Shown piece by piece: positions 1-8,341 of a stretch of 64,000 nucleotides of DNA. The DNA lies in assembly GCF_036378875.1 (NCBI RefSeq), contig NZ_DASUVO010000131.1:6195-70194 (forward strand). The letters are read 5' to 3'. The stretch is from Actinophytocola sp036378875. Lineage in GTDB: Bacteria; Actinomycetota; Actinomycetes; Mycobacteriales; Pseudonocardiaceae. Every line of letters starts with the position of its first letter. The stretch's first letter is position 1. The position numbers and the translations under genes were made by a program. Below the pieces are notes generated by a model that was given only the letters and a program-made list of their open reading frames with translations, ran no database searches and was not told the DNA's origin.

Positions 1-47
1 CCTCGCCAACTGTTGGACCCCCGCTGAACTCTCGACATAGCACGCAA

Positions 48-90
48 AGAAGCAGGCCGGGTGACGTGGTCACCCGGCCTGCTTCTCTTG
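48..90 (-). terminator. Strong hairpin after the DoxX gene
   Basis: An 18-base perfect stem (48-65 paired with 69-86) with a 3-base loop lies 13 bases past the stop codon of the minus-strand DoxX gene. It is GC-rich with no long U tract, as is usual for actinomycete terminators. It probably ends the long minus-strand operon that begins near 11969. Confidence 0.75.
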
Positions 91-102
91 TGGGAGGGGA
101 GT

Positions 103-555
103 TCAGCGGCGACGGCGCCGCAGGGTGTCGACGGCGAACGCGCCCGACCCGAGGGTGCCGATCAGCAGGAAGATCCAGCTGAACAGCGCGGCCGGCTCGC
201 CGCCGTTCGGGATGGGGAACAGCGCGATCGGCTGGTGGACGGTGAAGTAGGCGTAGGCCATCGCGCCAGAGCACAGCAGTGCCGCTGGCCGGGTGAACAG
301 GCCGACCAGCACGAAGGCGCCGGCGACCAGGTGGATCATCGAGCCCCACCAGTCCGGCCAGGAGAACGCGGCGACTGTGCCGCCCAGGCCGTCGACGCCA
401 CCGAAGGCGCCCCACAAACCCACCAAACCGTGACAGATGAACAGGAACGACACCACCACGCGAGTCACGCCGAGAACAGCGGCCGGCACCTTTCCGGTGA
501 CCGGCGAGTCCGTCGACGTAGTGGGTGACTCGGTGGTGTGCAGGGTCGCAGTCAT
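103..555 (-). CDS. DoxX family membrane protein
   Basis: A 150-residue small membrane protein. After a polar Thr/Ser-rich N-terminus of about 25 residues there are four hydrophobic segments in the DoxX pattern, beginning FLFICHGLVGLWGAFGG, and a basic RRRRR tail. DoxX proteins sit in the cytoplasmic membrane and have loosely defined redox or thiol-stress roles. The ATG at 555 follows an AAGGA-type ribosome site. It lies 124 bases after the LysE-like gene and before a strong hairpin, so it is probably the last gene of the operon. Its role in the pathway cannot be told from sequence. A second DoxX gene lies at 30562-30978. Confidence 0.8.
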   Translation of the reverse strand: MTATLHTTESPTTSTDSPVTGKVPAAVLGVTRVVVSFLFICHGLVGLWGAFGGVDGLGGTVAAFSWPDWWGSMIHLVAGAFVLVGLFTRPAALLCSGAMAYAYFTVHQPIALFPIPNGGEPAALFSWIFLLIGTLGSGAFAVDTLRRRRR

Positions 556-679
556 GAACTGTGCATCCTTCCGTTGAGAGGAATCCGAACCTTCTTCGTC
601 AGGGTCGAAGAAGGCACGACCGGATCTTTCGGCCCGGTCCGAACCAGACGAACGTGGTGAGCGAGCACCTCCACGAGAC

Positions 680-1309
680 TCAGGCCAGTGCGGCGAACAC
701 CCCCAGCCCCAGCAAGGTGATGCTGGACACCAGGCGCTGCCAGAACTGGAACTTCGGGTTGCGGTCCAACCACCGACCGACCGCCACGGAGCCGAGCGCG
801 TACAGCAGGTCCAGCGCCAGCGCGATGACGAAGAACACGAGGCCCAGGATCAGTGTCTGGCTGGGCACCGAGCTCCGGTCCGGGTCGATGAACTGTGGGA
901 ACAGTGCGAGGAAGAACAGCGCCACCTTCGGGTTCAGCACGTTCACCAGCGCGGCGCTGCCCAGTGTGCGCAGCAGTGACTGGTCGGGCACCACCTGCGC
1001 CAACTGGCTTTTCGGGGCACGGGACGCCCGGTAGGCGAGGTACACGAGGTACGCCGCGCCGGCGTACTTCAGGACGTTGAACGCCACCGGCGACGCGGCG
1101 ATCAACGCGGAGATGCCGATCACCGTGCCGAAGACGTGCACGAGCGTGCCAAGCTCGACCCCGAAAGCGGACGCGAACGCCGCACGGCGACCGTAGCTGA
1201 TCCCCTTGCTCAGGATGAAGAACATGTTCGGTCCTGGCACGATCACGAGCAGGAACGCCGTGCCGGCGAACAGCAGGAGCGTCGCGGTCGGCGGGATGCT
1301 GAGGTTCAT
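680..1309 (-). CDS. LysE/RhtB family exporter
   Basis: A 209-residue inner-membrane protein of normal LysE length with about six hydrophobic segments. The family motif VPGPNMFFILSKGISYGRR is near the N-terminus and NPKVALFFLALFPQFID is in the middle. The family exports amino acids and similar small polar compounds. The ATG at 1309 overlaps the stop of the UbiX gene as ATGA, so translation is coupled. Coming at the end of the tryptophan-like operon, it could export an amino-acid-like intermediate or product, or protect the producer. That role is inference from position. Confidence 0.85.
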   Translation of the reverse strand: MNLSIPPTATLLLFAGTAFLLVIVPGPNMFFILSKGISYGRRAAFASAFGVELGTLVHVFGTVIGISALIAASPVAFNVLKYAGAAYLVYLAYRASRAPKSQLAQVVPDQSLLRTLGSAALVNVLNPKVALFFLALFPQFIDPDRSSVPSQTLILGLVFFVIALALDLLYALGSVAVGRWLDRNPKFQFWQRLVSSITLLGLGVFAALA

Positions 1310-1893
1310 GGCGATGTTCCGTTTCCGTGCGCTTTCATCCGTCCCGTCCACCTCGGCGTGTCCGGCAGCTCGAGTCCGAACTGGTCGAGGACCCGGCTGA
1401 CGACGTGGTCGACGACGTCGTCGACGGAGTCGGGTTTCAGGTAGAACGCCGGCACCGGCGGGACGATCACCGCGCCGAGCCGTGACAGGCCGAGCATGTT
1501 CCGCAGGTGGACTTCCGACAACGGCAGTTCCCTCGGGATCAGCACGAGCTTGCGGCGTTCCTTCAGTGTCACGTCGGCCGCGCGCGGGATCAGGCCCTCG
1601 CCGTATCCACTGTGGATCCCGGCGAGTGTCTTCATGCTGCACGGTGCGATGACCATGCCGTCCGTGCGGAACGACCCGCTGGCGATCACGGCACTCGCGT
1701 CACCTGGCGCGTGCACGTGGTCGGCGAGGTCACACACCTCGCGCGCCGAGTACTCGGTCTCCATCTCCAGCGTCGCCCGGCCCCAGCGGGACAGCACAAG
1801 GTGCGTGCTCACCCCGAGCGCACCGAGCGCCGCAAGCAGTCGGATACCGATGATCGACCCGCTCGCTCCGGTGATACCCACGACGACTCTCAT
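1306..1893 (-). CDS. ubiX: UbiX-type flavin prenyltransferase
   Basis: A 195-residue flavoprotein. It opens with the UbiX signature VVVGITGASGSIIGIRLL and has PCSMKTLAGIHSGYGEGLI, LKERRKLVLIPRELPLSEVH and VPPVPAFY, all typical of enzymes that prenylate FMN. UbiX supplies prenylated FMN to UbiD decarboxylases, and the UbiD gene is immediately upstream, overlapping as TGATG. The pair therefore almost certainly works together. The window gives no sign of ubiquinone or menaquinone synthesis, so the pair belongs to this secondary pathway. Confidence 0.93.
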   Translation of the reverse strand: MRVVVGITGASGSIIGIRLLAALGALGVSTHLVLSRWGRATLEMETEYSAREVCDLADHVHAPGDASAVIASGSFRTDGMVIAPCSMKTLAGIHSGYGEGLIPRAADVTLKERRKLVLIPRELPLSEVHLRNMLGLSRLGAVIVPPVPAFYLKPDSVDDVVDHVVSRVLDQFGLELPDTPRWTGRMKAHGNGTSP

Positions 1894-3296
1894 CAGGCGG
1901 CTCCCTTCGCCGGCATGGCGAAGCTGCGCCGCACGGTGTCACGCAACGCGAACGGCACCGTGGCGTCGATCAGCGTCCGCTGCCCGTCGCCGGCCGGCAA
2001 CCCGCGGGCACCCGCCCAGGCCGCGGTCTGGGATGGGTCCATGGCGAGCGGCCGGTATCCGGTGAACGTGACGGCGCCGCCGAGGTTGCAGCGCGTGGTG
2101 ACCGCCCACCAGACGTCCTCCGCGCACCGCACGTCCACGTCGTCGTCGACGCAGACGATCAGCTTGACGAACGGGTGCCGGTCGAAGATCCGTCGCGCGA
2201 GCGGCGCGAGATCCTCGTCGCGCACGGATCGCTTGCGCACGGCCAGGAACAGGGTGAGCATGCCACCACCGGCCGGCGAGAGGTGGACGTCGTGCACGAT
2301 GCCGAGGTCGTCACCCATGGCGACCGACAGCGCGCCGGCGAGGCCCAGGATCACCGACTGCTCCCGGCCGGGGCCGATCACCGCCTGGTAGACCGGATCC
2401 CGCCGCGTGGTCACCGCGGTCACCGTGAGCACAGGGACCGTGTCGCGGGCGTCGCCGTCGTAGCCGAGGAACTCCGGCATCGACACGTCCGGCACGCCGT
2501 CCACCGACTCCGCCGTGACCTGGTCGTCGAGATGGCCCTCGAGCACGATCTCCGACTCGGCCAGCACGTCGGTGTCCTGGCTGACCGCACCCGCCAGCGC
2601 GATCGACTCCCCCGCCAGCGCGCCGGCCACGGCCAGCTTGTCCGCCGTCGGCGCGAGCAGGTCCGCGGTCAACGCGGCGGCGACGACCGCGGCGGGCGGC
2701 GCGCCGATGTTCACCGAAACCGGCAGTCGCTCCCCTGTGGACACCGCACGGTCGTGCAGCGCGCGCAGGCGACGGCTCGGCAGCATCCAGATCGCGAGCC
2801 GGTCCTTGCCGACGATCAGCATGCGATGTGTGGACAGCGCGACGGCGCCGGTGTCCGGATCCCGTGCGTACACCACCCCCAGCGTCAGGTACCGGCCCGC
2901 GTCCCGGGGGGTGGCAAGCAGCGCTGGCAGCGCCGTCACGTCCACTTCGGACGCGACCAGCTCCTGACAATGCGGGCGCTCGACCCGATGTGGCGGCCGT
3001 GCCGCGGCGAGCAGGTCGGCGACGGCGACGGGGCTGGCGTGCGCCGGCAGCCCGGGCAGCCACGACCGCACCCGCGGCTCACTGCCGTACGCCCCGAGGA
3101 GCACCGGCATCGCCGCGCCGCCGGTCCGGTACGTCACCACCTTTTCCTCGCGCGCGAAGGAGTTCGCCGGGATGCCGGCGTACTGGGCGGCGAAGTGCGC
3201 GATGATGCCGTCTGCGGGCACGTCGTGCTCGGCGCGGTCGCCCTCGCACAGCGCGGCCAGCGCGGCGCGGAGCGAGTTCGCCGGGTTGCCGGTCAC
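1893..3296 (-). CDS. ubiD: UbiD-type prenyl-FMN decarboxylase
   Basis: A 467-residue UbiD family enzyme. The STHR segment and SEIVLEGHL provide the conserved Arg and the two Glu of the E-R-E set that acts with prenylated FMN. A GGG and a PLAMDP region occur toward the C-terminus as in the family. Such enzymes reversibly decarboxylate aromatic or unsaturated acids. The GTG start at 3296 overlaps the TrpC-like stop as GTGA. In a kosinostatin-like scheme it could remove the carboxylate of a nicotinate- or pyrrole-derived intermediate. The substrate is not determined by sequence. Confidence 0.9.
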   Translation of the reverse strand: MTGNPANSLRAALAALCEGDRAEHDVPADGIIAHFAAQYAGIPANSFAREEKVVTYRTGGAAMPVLLGAYGSEPRVRSWLPGLPAHASPVAVADLLAAARPPHRVERPHCQELVASEVDVTALPALLATPRDAGRYLTLGVVYARDPDTGAVALSTHRMLIVGKDRLAIWMLPSRRLRALHDRAVSTGERLPVSVNIGAPPAAVVAAALTADLLAPTADKLAVAGALAGESIALAGAVSQDTDVLAESEIVLEGHLDDQVTAESVDGVPDVSMPEFLGYDGDARDTVPVLTVTAVTTRRDPVYQAVIGPGREQSVILGLAGALSVAMGDDLGIVHDVHLSPAGGGMLTLFLAVRKRSVRDEDLAPLARRIFDRHPFVKLIVCVDDDVDVRCAEDVWWAVTTRCNLGGAVTFTGYRPLAMDPSQTAAWAGARGLPAGDGQRTLIDATVPFALRDTVRRSFAMPAKGAA

Positions 3297-3979
3297 CGCA
3301 GACACTCCCGAAGCTCGGCCAGCCACGCGCCGGGGCTGGCCGAGGAGAGCAGCCCGGTCCCGACGAGCAGCCCGGTGTAACCCGCCTCGATCAGGCGGGC
3401 GCCGTCGGCCGGGCTGGTGATCCCGCTCGCGCTGACCGCACACAGGACGTTGGCCGCACGCAGTGCCGCCAGAAGCCGCACACTGCGGTTCAGGTCGCCA
3501 TCGCCGCGTTCGCGGGTGGCGATGTCCTTGTTGTTCACCGCGACCACGCACTGCTCAGGGCGGCGCAGCGCGGCAAGCTCCTGTTCGTCCACGATCTCCA
3601 CGAACGGCGTGAGACCGAGTGCCAGTACCGAGTCGACCAGCCGGTTCAGCACGTCCGCCGGCAGCAGGCCCGCGGTCAGCAGCACCGCGGACGCGCCGTG
3701 GTCGGCCGCGGTCCGCAGCTGCGCCTTGCGGGTCAGGAAGTCCTTCTGCAACACGGGAAGCGTGGTGTGCGCGGTGACCCGTGGCAGCAGGTCGGCGGTG
3801 CCCCCGAACCACCGTCCGGTCACGACGGACACGCAGCCGATCCCGTTGTCGGCGTACGCGTCCAACACGTCCTCGACAGCACGATCACCAAGAAGCGCCA
3901 CACCGGCGGAGGACCGCAGCTTGATCTCCCCGATGACCGGCACGGTCGCACTCTCCAAAGCGGAGGCGAACTTACTCAC
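3293..3979 (-). CDS. TrpC-like indole-3-glycerol-phosphate synthase homologue (short, diverged)
   Basis: A 228-residue TIM-barrel protein of the IGPS family, about 30-40 residues shorter than usual because the N-terminal segment ahead of the first strand is missing. VIGEIKLRSSAG keeps the Glu and Lys of the first catalytic strand but not the usual K-R-x-S-P-S phosphate motif. VLQKDFL (Lys), PFVEIVDEQEL (Glu) and AVNNKDI (Asn) are kept. The late S-E-S-G-I motif reads SASGI, losing a Glu found in known IGPS. It probably closes a five-membered nitrogen ring on a ribulose-type substrate other than the normal one. The GTG start overlaps the TrpF-like stop as GTGA. Confidence 0.85.
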   Translation of the reverse strand: MSKFASALESATVPVIGEIKLRSSAGVALLGDRAVEDVLDAYADNGIGCVSVVTGRWFGGTADLLPRVTAHTTLPVLQKDFLTRKAQLRTAADHGASAVLLTAGLLPADVLNRLVDSVLALGLTPFVEIVDEQELAALRRPEQCVVAVNNKDIATRERGDGDLNRSVRLLAALRAANVLCAVSASGITSPADGARLIEAGYTGLLVGTGLLSSASPGAWLAELRECLR

Positions 3980-4686
3980 GCCGCCTCCTCGCCCGCTTCG
4001 TGCCATGCCTGACGGATCGCGGCAACCCGGGTCACAGCGAGGTGGCCGTTCGCGTCGCGGGCCGCGGAGTCCACGTCGATGCCGAGGAACTGGGGATGTG
4101 CCCGGACCGCGGCGAACCGTGCCGCGTTGGTGGCGGAGATGCCGCCGGCGAGCAGGAACGGCGCGTCCGCCGCTTCCGCGACCGAAAGCGCCACCGCCGG
4201 GTCGATCTCGCGGCCGGTGCTGCCGACGCCGCCGTCCGCACCGACCGCGTCCAGCAGGAACACGTCCACGCCTGCCCGCCGGTAGGACCGCAACAGCCGC
4301 TGCTCGTGCGACACCGCACCGTCCACATGCAACACCTTGACCACGGTCGCGCCGGTGGCCTTGATCGCACGCACGACCGGCGGCGCCTGGTAGCCGTGCA
4401 GCTGTACGACGCCGATCCCGGACTCGGTCAACGCGTCGGCCACCGCGGCCGGGTCACCGGTGAACGTGACGAGAACCGGTGTCCGGCCCCGCGCCACGGC
4501 CGCCGCGGCGAGCTCCGTGAGCCGTGCGCGGTCGAGGTCGGCGTGCCCACCGGAAACGCCGTGCCACAAGCCGATCAGGTCGGCGCCCCCGTCGGCGAGC
4601 GCGGACACGTCGACGCCGCTGGTAGCGCCACACACCTTGAGGAGCGTGGCGCCCAGCGGCGTCTCGAACGGCGTCAGATCAGGCAT
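3976..4686 (-). CDS. TrpF-like phosphoribosylanthranilate isomerase homologue
   Basis: A 236-residue TIM-barrel protein. LLKVCGATS matches the TrpF KICG motif with its catalytic Cys. VFLLDA carries the general-acid Asp, GSTGREIDP matches the GGTG phosphate loop, and LLAGGISATN and LGIDVDSAARD follow at the end. The final S-S-G-x-E part of TrpF is lost (SAARD). It would catalyse an Amadori rearrangement of an N-phosphoribosyl compound supplied by the TrpD-like enzyme. The start was taken as the ATG at 4686, which overlaps the TrpB-like stop by a few bases. A TTG at 4695 is an alternative. Confidence 0.85.
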   Translation of the reverse strand: MPDLTPFETPLGATLLKVCGATSGVDVSALADGGADLIGLWHGVSGGHADLDRARLTELAAAAVARGRTPVLVTFTGDPAAVADALTESGIGVVQLHGYQAPPVVRAIKATGATVVKVLHVDGAVSHEQRLLRSYRRAGVDVFLLDAVGADGGVGSTGREIDPAVALSVAEAADAPFLLAGGISATNAARFAAVRAHPQFLGIDVDSAARDANGHLAVTRVAAIRQAWHEAGEEAA

Positions 4687-6043
4687 CAGGCACAACGGGT
4701 AGATCGTTCAGCGCGGCCGCCACCCCGACGGAGTCGTACGGCTCGTCCCGCAGGTCGCCGGTCAGGTAGGCCTGGTACGCCGAGAGGTCGAAGTGCCCGT
4801 GCCCGGACAGTCCGAAGACGATGGTCTCGCCGCGGCCCTCCTCCTTGCAGCGCAACGCCTCCGTGATGGCCGCGGAGATGGCGTGCGTCGACTCAGGAGC
4901 GGGCACGATGCCCTCGGACTTCGCGAAGGTCAGACCCGCGGCGAAGCAGTCGGTCTGGCTGATCGCGACCGGCTCGATGTAGCCCTGCTCGACCGCGCCG
5001 CTGACCAGTGGCGCCATCCCGTGGTACCGCAGACCGCCGGCGTGGAAGGCGGGCGGCACGAACCCGTGGCCGAGCGTGTGCATGCGCAGCAACGGGGTCA
5101 GCCCGGCCGTGTCGCCGAAGTCGTAGGCGAACTTGCCCTGGGTCAGGGTCGGGCACGCGGCGGGCTCCGCCGCGATCACGCGCACGTCGGACCGCCCGGC
5201 CAGCTTCTCGCCGATGAACGGGAAGCTGAGCCCACCGAGGTTGCTGCCGCCGCCGGCACAGCCGATGACCACGTCGGCCTGGTCGTCGGCGAGTTCCAGC
5301 TGCCGCAGCGCCTCCTTGCCGATCACCGACTGGTGCAGCAGCACGTGGTTGAGCACGCTGCCGCCCGCGTAGTTGGTGAGCGGGTCGTTCGCCGCCAGCT
5401 CGACCGCCTCGGACGTGGCGATGCCGAGGCTGCCGGTGCAGTCCGGGTCGTCGGCCAGGATCGCGCGGCCCGCAGCGGTTTCCGTACTGGGGGACGGCAC
5501 ACAGCGCGCGCCGTAGGTCTCCATCAGCAGCCGGCGGTAGGGCTTCTGGTGGAAGCTGACCTTGACCATGTAGACGGTCACGTCCAGCCCGAGCAACGCG
5601 CCGGCGAAGGACAGCGCCGAACCCCACTGGCCGGCGCCGGTCTCGGTCACCAGCCGGGTGATGCCGGCTTCCTTGTTGTAGAACACCTGCGGGATGGCGG
5701 TGTTCGGCTTGTGGCTGCCCGCGGGGCTGACGCCCTCGTACTTGTAGTAGATCCGCGCCGGGGTGTCCAGCGCCTGCTCCAGCCGGCGGGCGCGGAACAG
5801 CGGGGAGGGCCGCCACTGCGCGTACAGCTGGCGCACCTGCTCGGGGATCTCGACCTCGCGCTCCGTGCTCAGCTCCTGGCGCGCCAACTCCTCCGGCATG
5901 ATCGGGGCCAGGTCGTCGACGGTGATCGGCGCGCCGGTCCCCGGGTGCAGGAGCGGGTCGAGTCCGGGTAAGTCGGCCGCGATGTTGTACCAGGTAGTCG
6001 GTAGGTCCCGCTCGGTGAGCTGGAACTTGATCTGGCCGGTCAT
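4679..6043 (-). CDS. TrpB2-type PLP-dependent tryptophan synthase beta-like enzyme
   Basis: A 454-residue protein with the N-terminal extension typical of TrpB2 rather than TrpB1. The PLP Lys lies in the GSHKPNTA motif. ETGAGQWGSALSFAG is the substrate loop and GCAGGGSNLGG binds the phosphate. TrpB enzymes join indole to a serine-derived aminoacrylate, and TrpB2 forms often work without TrpA. Here it probably joins an indole-like heterocycle to Ser or supplies an aminoacrylate. It is coupled by ATGA to the transglutaminase-like gene upstream. Motif conservation is better than in the TrpC, TrpF and TrpD homologues, so the chemistry is likely kept. Confidence 0.92.
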   Translation of the reverse strand: MTGQIKFQLTERDLPTTWYNIAADLPGLDPLLHPGTGAPITVDDLAPIMPEELARQELSTEREVEIPEQVRQLYAQWRPSPLFRARRLEQALDTPARIYYKYEGVSPAGSHKPNTAIPQVFYNKEAGITRLVTETGAGQWGSALSFAGALLGLDVTVYMVKVSFHQKPYRRLLMETYGARCVPSPSTETAAGRAILADDPDCTGSLGIATSEAVELAANDPLTNYAGGSVLNHVLLHQSVIGKEALRQLELADDQADVVIGCAGGGSNLGGLSFPFIGEKLAGRSDVRVIAAEPAACPTLTQGKFAYDFGDTAGLTPLLRMHTLGHGFVPPAFHAGGLRYHGMAPLVSGAVEQGYIEPVAISQTDCFAAGLTFAKSEGIVPAPESTHAISAAITEALRCKEEGRGETIVFGLSGHGHFDLSAYQAYLTGDLRDEPYDSVGVAAALNDLPVVPDA

Positions 6044-6735
6044 GCTGCGTCTCCTTGGCTGGTCTGGTTACGGTCGGCGTCGGCGACGAGCGTGCCGGCG
6101 ACGAACCTCGTCGGGCTCGCGAACAACGCGGGGTGGGCGGCCCGGAGCCCGGTCAGCACCAGGTCGTAGGGGAAGTCGTCGAACTCCCCGTGTTCGGTGA
6201 GGAACTCCATGTGCTTGCGACCCTTGAGGTCGTACGGGTGGTGGAGGCTGTCGTGCTCTCCGTCGAAGTCCAGTGGCGCGATGCCGTACAACCGGCACAG
6301 TGTCCGGTTGAACACCGGCGTCGCGCGGACCCAGCGCTGTCCGTTGTGGACGACCGTGAGGCCGTGGAAGGTGAACACTTCGCCGCCGACCAGCTCCAGC
6401 AGCCGTGGCGAGGCGAGGTGGTTGCGCACGTCGGTCAGCAGCAGCTTGCTGGGCACACCGACCGCGCGCAGGGTCGCCGCGTAGAGCACCGACTTGTGCA
6501 GGCACATGCCCGTGCCCCGGGTGATCACCTGGCTGGCTCGCAGTCCCGCACGGGACAGGTCGGCGCCGAAGACCTCGTAGTTGACGCGGTCGCGGACCGC
6601 CTTGTACAGCGCGACGGCCCGCGAGATCGGGTCGTTCGCGTCCGCCGGGAGCCACCGGTGCACGAACTCGGCGACCTCGGCCGAGTCGTGGTCGAGGAAC
6701 TCGGTCACGCGCAACTGCGCGTCGGTCACCGTCAT
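6040..6735 (-). CDS. Transglutaminase-like cysteine protein
   Basis: A 231-residue protein with the transglutaminase-core fold. GTGMCLHKSVLYAATLRAVG gives the Cys helix, FTFHGLTVVHNGQRWV the His strand, and ATPVFNRTLC replaces the usual V-D-P-T strand. A-T-P-x-F-N belongs to a recognised bacterial subgroup, so the lost Asp is not unique. A relative in andrimid biosynthesis (AdmF) forms an amide from a carrier-bound acyl group, so this one could move the carrier-tethered unit of this operon onto an amine. That is inference. It starts with ATGA coupling to the acyl-CoA-dehydrogenase-like gene. Confidence 0.82.
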   Translation of the reverse strand: MTVTDAQLRVTEFLDHDSAEVAEFVHRWLPADANDPISRAVALYKAVRDRVNYEVFGADLSRAGLRASQVITRGTGMCLHKSVLYAATLRAVGVPSKLLLTDVRNHLASPRLLELVGGEVFTFHGLTVVHNGQRWVRATPVFNRTLCRLYGIAPLDFDGEHDSLHHPYDLKGRKHMEFLTEHGEFDDFPYDLVLTGLRAAHPALFASPTRFVAGTLVADADRNQTSQGDAA

Positions 6736-7889
6736 GCCGCCCTGCTCCCGCCGAGTCCGAGAGCGCTGGCGATCCGGTTGCGCTGGATCTCCGACGTGCC
6801 CGAGTAGATGGTGCCGGCCACGGCGTTGCGCAGGTCCTTCTCCACGCCGTACTCGGCCATGTAGCCGTTGCCGCCGAGGATCTGCACCGCGGCCATCGCG
6901 GAGGCCATGTTCTGCTCGCTGGCGACGAGCTTGGTGATCGCGAGGTCGGTGGTGATGTTCTCACCGGCCGCGAACTTCGCCGCCGTGTCGTAGAGCCATT
7001 TCCGCGTGGTCTCCACGCCGATCTTCATGTCCGCGATCTTGTGCGAGACGGCCTGGAACGACCCGATCGGCGACCCGAACGCGGACCGCTCCTTCGCGTA
7101 GGCGATGACCTGTTCGAGACGGTGCTCCATCTCGCCCAGGTTGATCACGAACGAGCAGAGGATCTCCCACTTCATCACGTGGTCCAGGACGAGGAAGCCA
7201 CCGCCGGGCCGGCCGACGACGTGCTCGGCGGGCACCCGGCAGTCGTCGAAGAACAGCTCGGTGAGCGGCGACGTGCGCAGCCCCATCTTCGGAATCGGGT
7301 TGCCCACGGCGAAACCCGGTGTCTCGCGCTCCACAACGAACGGGGTGATCCCCAGTGGCCCGCCGTCGGGGTGGGTGCGTGCGTAGACCACGAAGACGTC
7401 GGCGACGGCGCCGTTGCTGACGAACGTCTTGCTGCCGTTGAGCACGTAGTGGTCGCCGTCCCTGCGTGCGGTGGTACGCATGGCCAGCGCGTCGGAACCG
7501 GATCCCGGCTCGGTGATCGCGTGCGCGCCGATCCGGTCACCGTCGCAGATGGCCGGCAGGAACCGTGCCCTCAGCGCCTCGTTGCCGAAGCGCTGGACGG
7601 GAATGCCCGTGCTCACGATGTGTGTGGACACGGAGAAGTTGAGTCCACCGTCCCGGCACACGTTGCCGAGACCCTCCAACAGGTACATGGTGGTGAGCAG
7701 GTCCTGACCGAGCCCACCCCACGACTCGTCGAACGGGATCCGGAGCAGGTCCGTCTGCTGGATCAGCTTCCATTTGTCGTAAGGAAACGTGCCGGCGGCG
7801 TCGGCGGCTACGTGGTCGGCACTCAGCTTGTCCGACCACGCGGCCAACGCCTCACGTAATCGTCGTTGTTCTGGGCCCCAGTTTTGCAT
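6732..7889 (-). CDS. Acyl-CoA-dehydrogenase-like flavoprotein, PltE/RedW-like
   Basis: A 385-residue three-domain acyl-CoA dehydrogenase. AHAITEPGSGSD and the NGSKTFVSNGAVADVFV region form the flavin and substrate domain, and YSGTSEIQRNRIA closes the C-terminal domain. WEILCSFVINLGEMEHRLEQ and FGSPIGSFQAVSHKIADMK resemble oxidases that turn prolyl-carrier protein into pyrrolyl-carrier protein (PltE, RedW). Adenylation and carrier genes in the same operon fit that type of trio. The ATG at 7889 was chosen for the GGAGAG site just upstream. Codon 11 is the rare TTA (7857-7859). Confidence 0.88.
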   Translation of the reverse strand: MQNWGPEQRRLREALAAWSDKLSADHVAADAAGTFPYDKWKLIQQTDLLRIPFDESWGGLGQDLLTTMYLLEGLGNVCRDGGLNFSVSTHIVSTGIPVQRFGNEALRARFLPAICDGDRIGAHAITEPGSGSDALAMRTTARRDGDHYVLNGSKTFVSNGAVADVFVVYARTHPDGGPLGITPFVVERETPGFAVGNPIPKMGLRTSPLTELFFDDCRVPAEHVVGRPGGGFLVLDHVMKWEILCSFVINLGEMEHRLEQVIAYAKERSAFGSPIGSFQAVSHKIADMKIGVETTRKWLYDTAAKFAAGENITTDLAITKLVASEQNMASAMAAVQILGGNGYMAEYGVEKDLRNAVAGTIYSGTSEIQRNRIASALGLGGSRAA

Positions 7890-7962
7890 GATTCTCTCCG
7901 CTAGTCCGGTGCCCCATGCTGGCATGTTTCCGGACGCGGTTCTTACGCGATCGTGCTGTCCT

Positions 7963-8337
7963 TCAGTAGCTGGAGAACTCTGCGGCGTCGAGGGAATGGA
8001 CCTCGTCACCCCGGAGTGCCGGGCTGAACACGCAGACTAATCGCAGGTCCTCGTGCGGCGAGGCGATCAGGAAGTGCGGGTCGTGGTCGTCGAGTGCGTA
8101 GAGCGTGCCCGGGGTCAGCGGGTACGAGTTGCCTGCCATGTCGACGACCTCGCCACTGCCCTCGATGCAGTAGCAGGACTCCAGGTGGTTGCGGTATTCC
8201 AAGCGGGACTTGGTGCCGGCGAGGACGATGGTGTCGGTGACGGTGTAGTTCATCCCGTCGGACTGGAGCAGGAACCGGCGGCTCACGCCGTTGCCCCAGT
8301 CGATCGAGGGAACCTCCGAGATGTGCCGGACGAACAT
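7963..8337 (-). CDS. Ectoine-synthase-like cupin
   Basis: A 124-residue single-domain cupin of the EctC family and of EctC length. GMNYTVTDTIVLAGTKSRLEYRNHLESCYCIEGSGEV spans the first cupin motif, and PGTLYALDDHDPHFL, RLVCVFSPALRGDEVH and the end match ectoine synthase closely. EctC closes the tetrahydropyrimidine ring (a cyclic amidine) of ectoine by losing water. No ectA or ectB is nearby, and the gene sits between TrpA-like and acyl-CoA-dehydrogenase-like genes. A cyclising dehydratase role in making an amidine ring is therefore attractive. Codon 100 is TTA (8038-8040). Confidence 0.88.
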   Translation of the reverse strand: MFVRHISEVPSIDWGNGVSRRFLLQSDGMNYTVTDTIVLAGTKSRLEYRNHLESCYCIEGSGEVVDMAGNSYPLTPGTLYALDDHDPHFLIASPHEDLRLVCVFSPALRGDEVHSLDAAEFSSY

Positions 8338-8341
8338 CGTG

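Noticed and set aside
7963..8337. An ectoine biosynthesis locus
   Set aside because: Only an ectC-like gene is present. ectA, ectB and ectD are absent.
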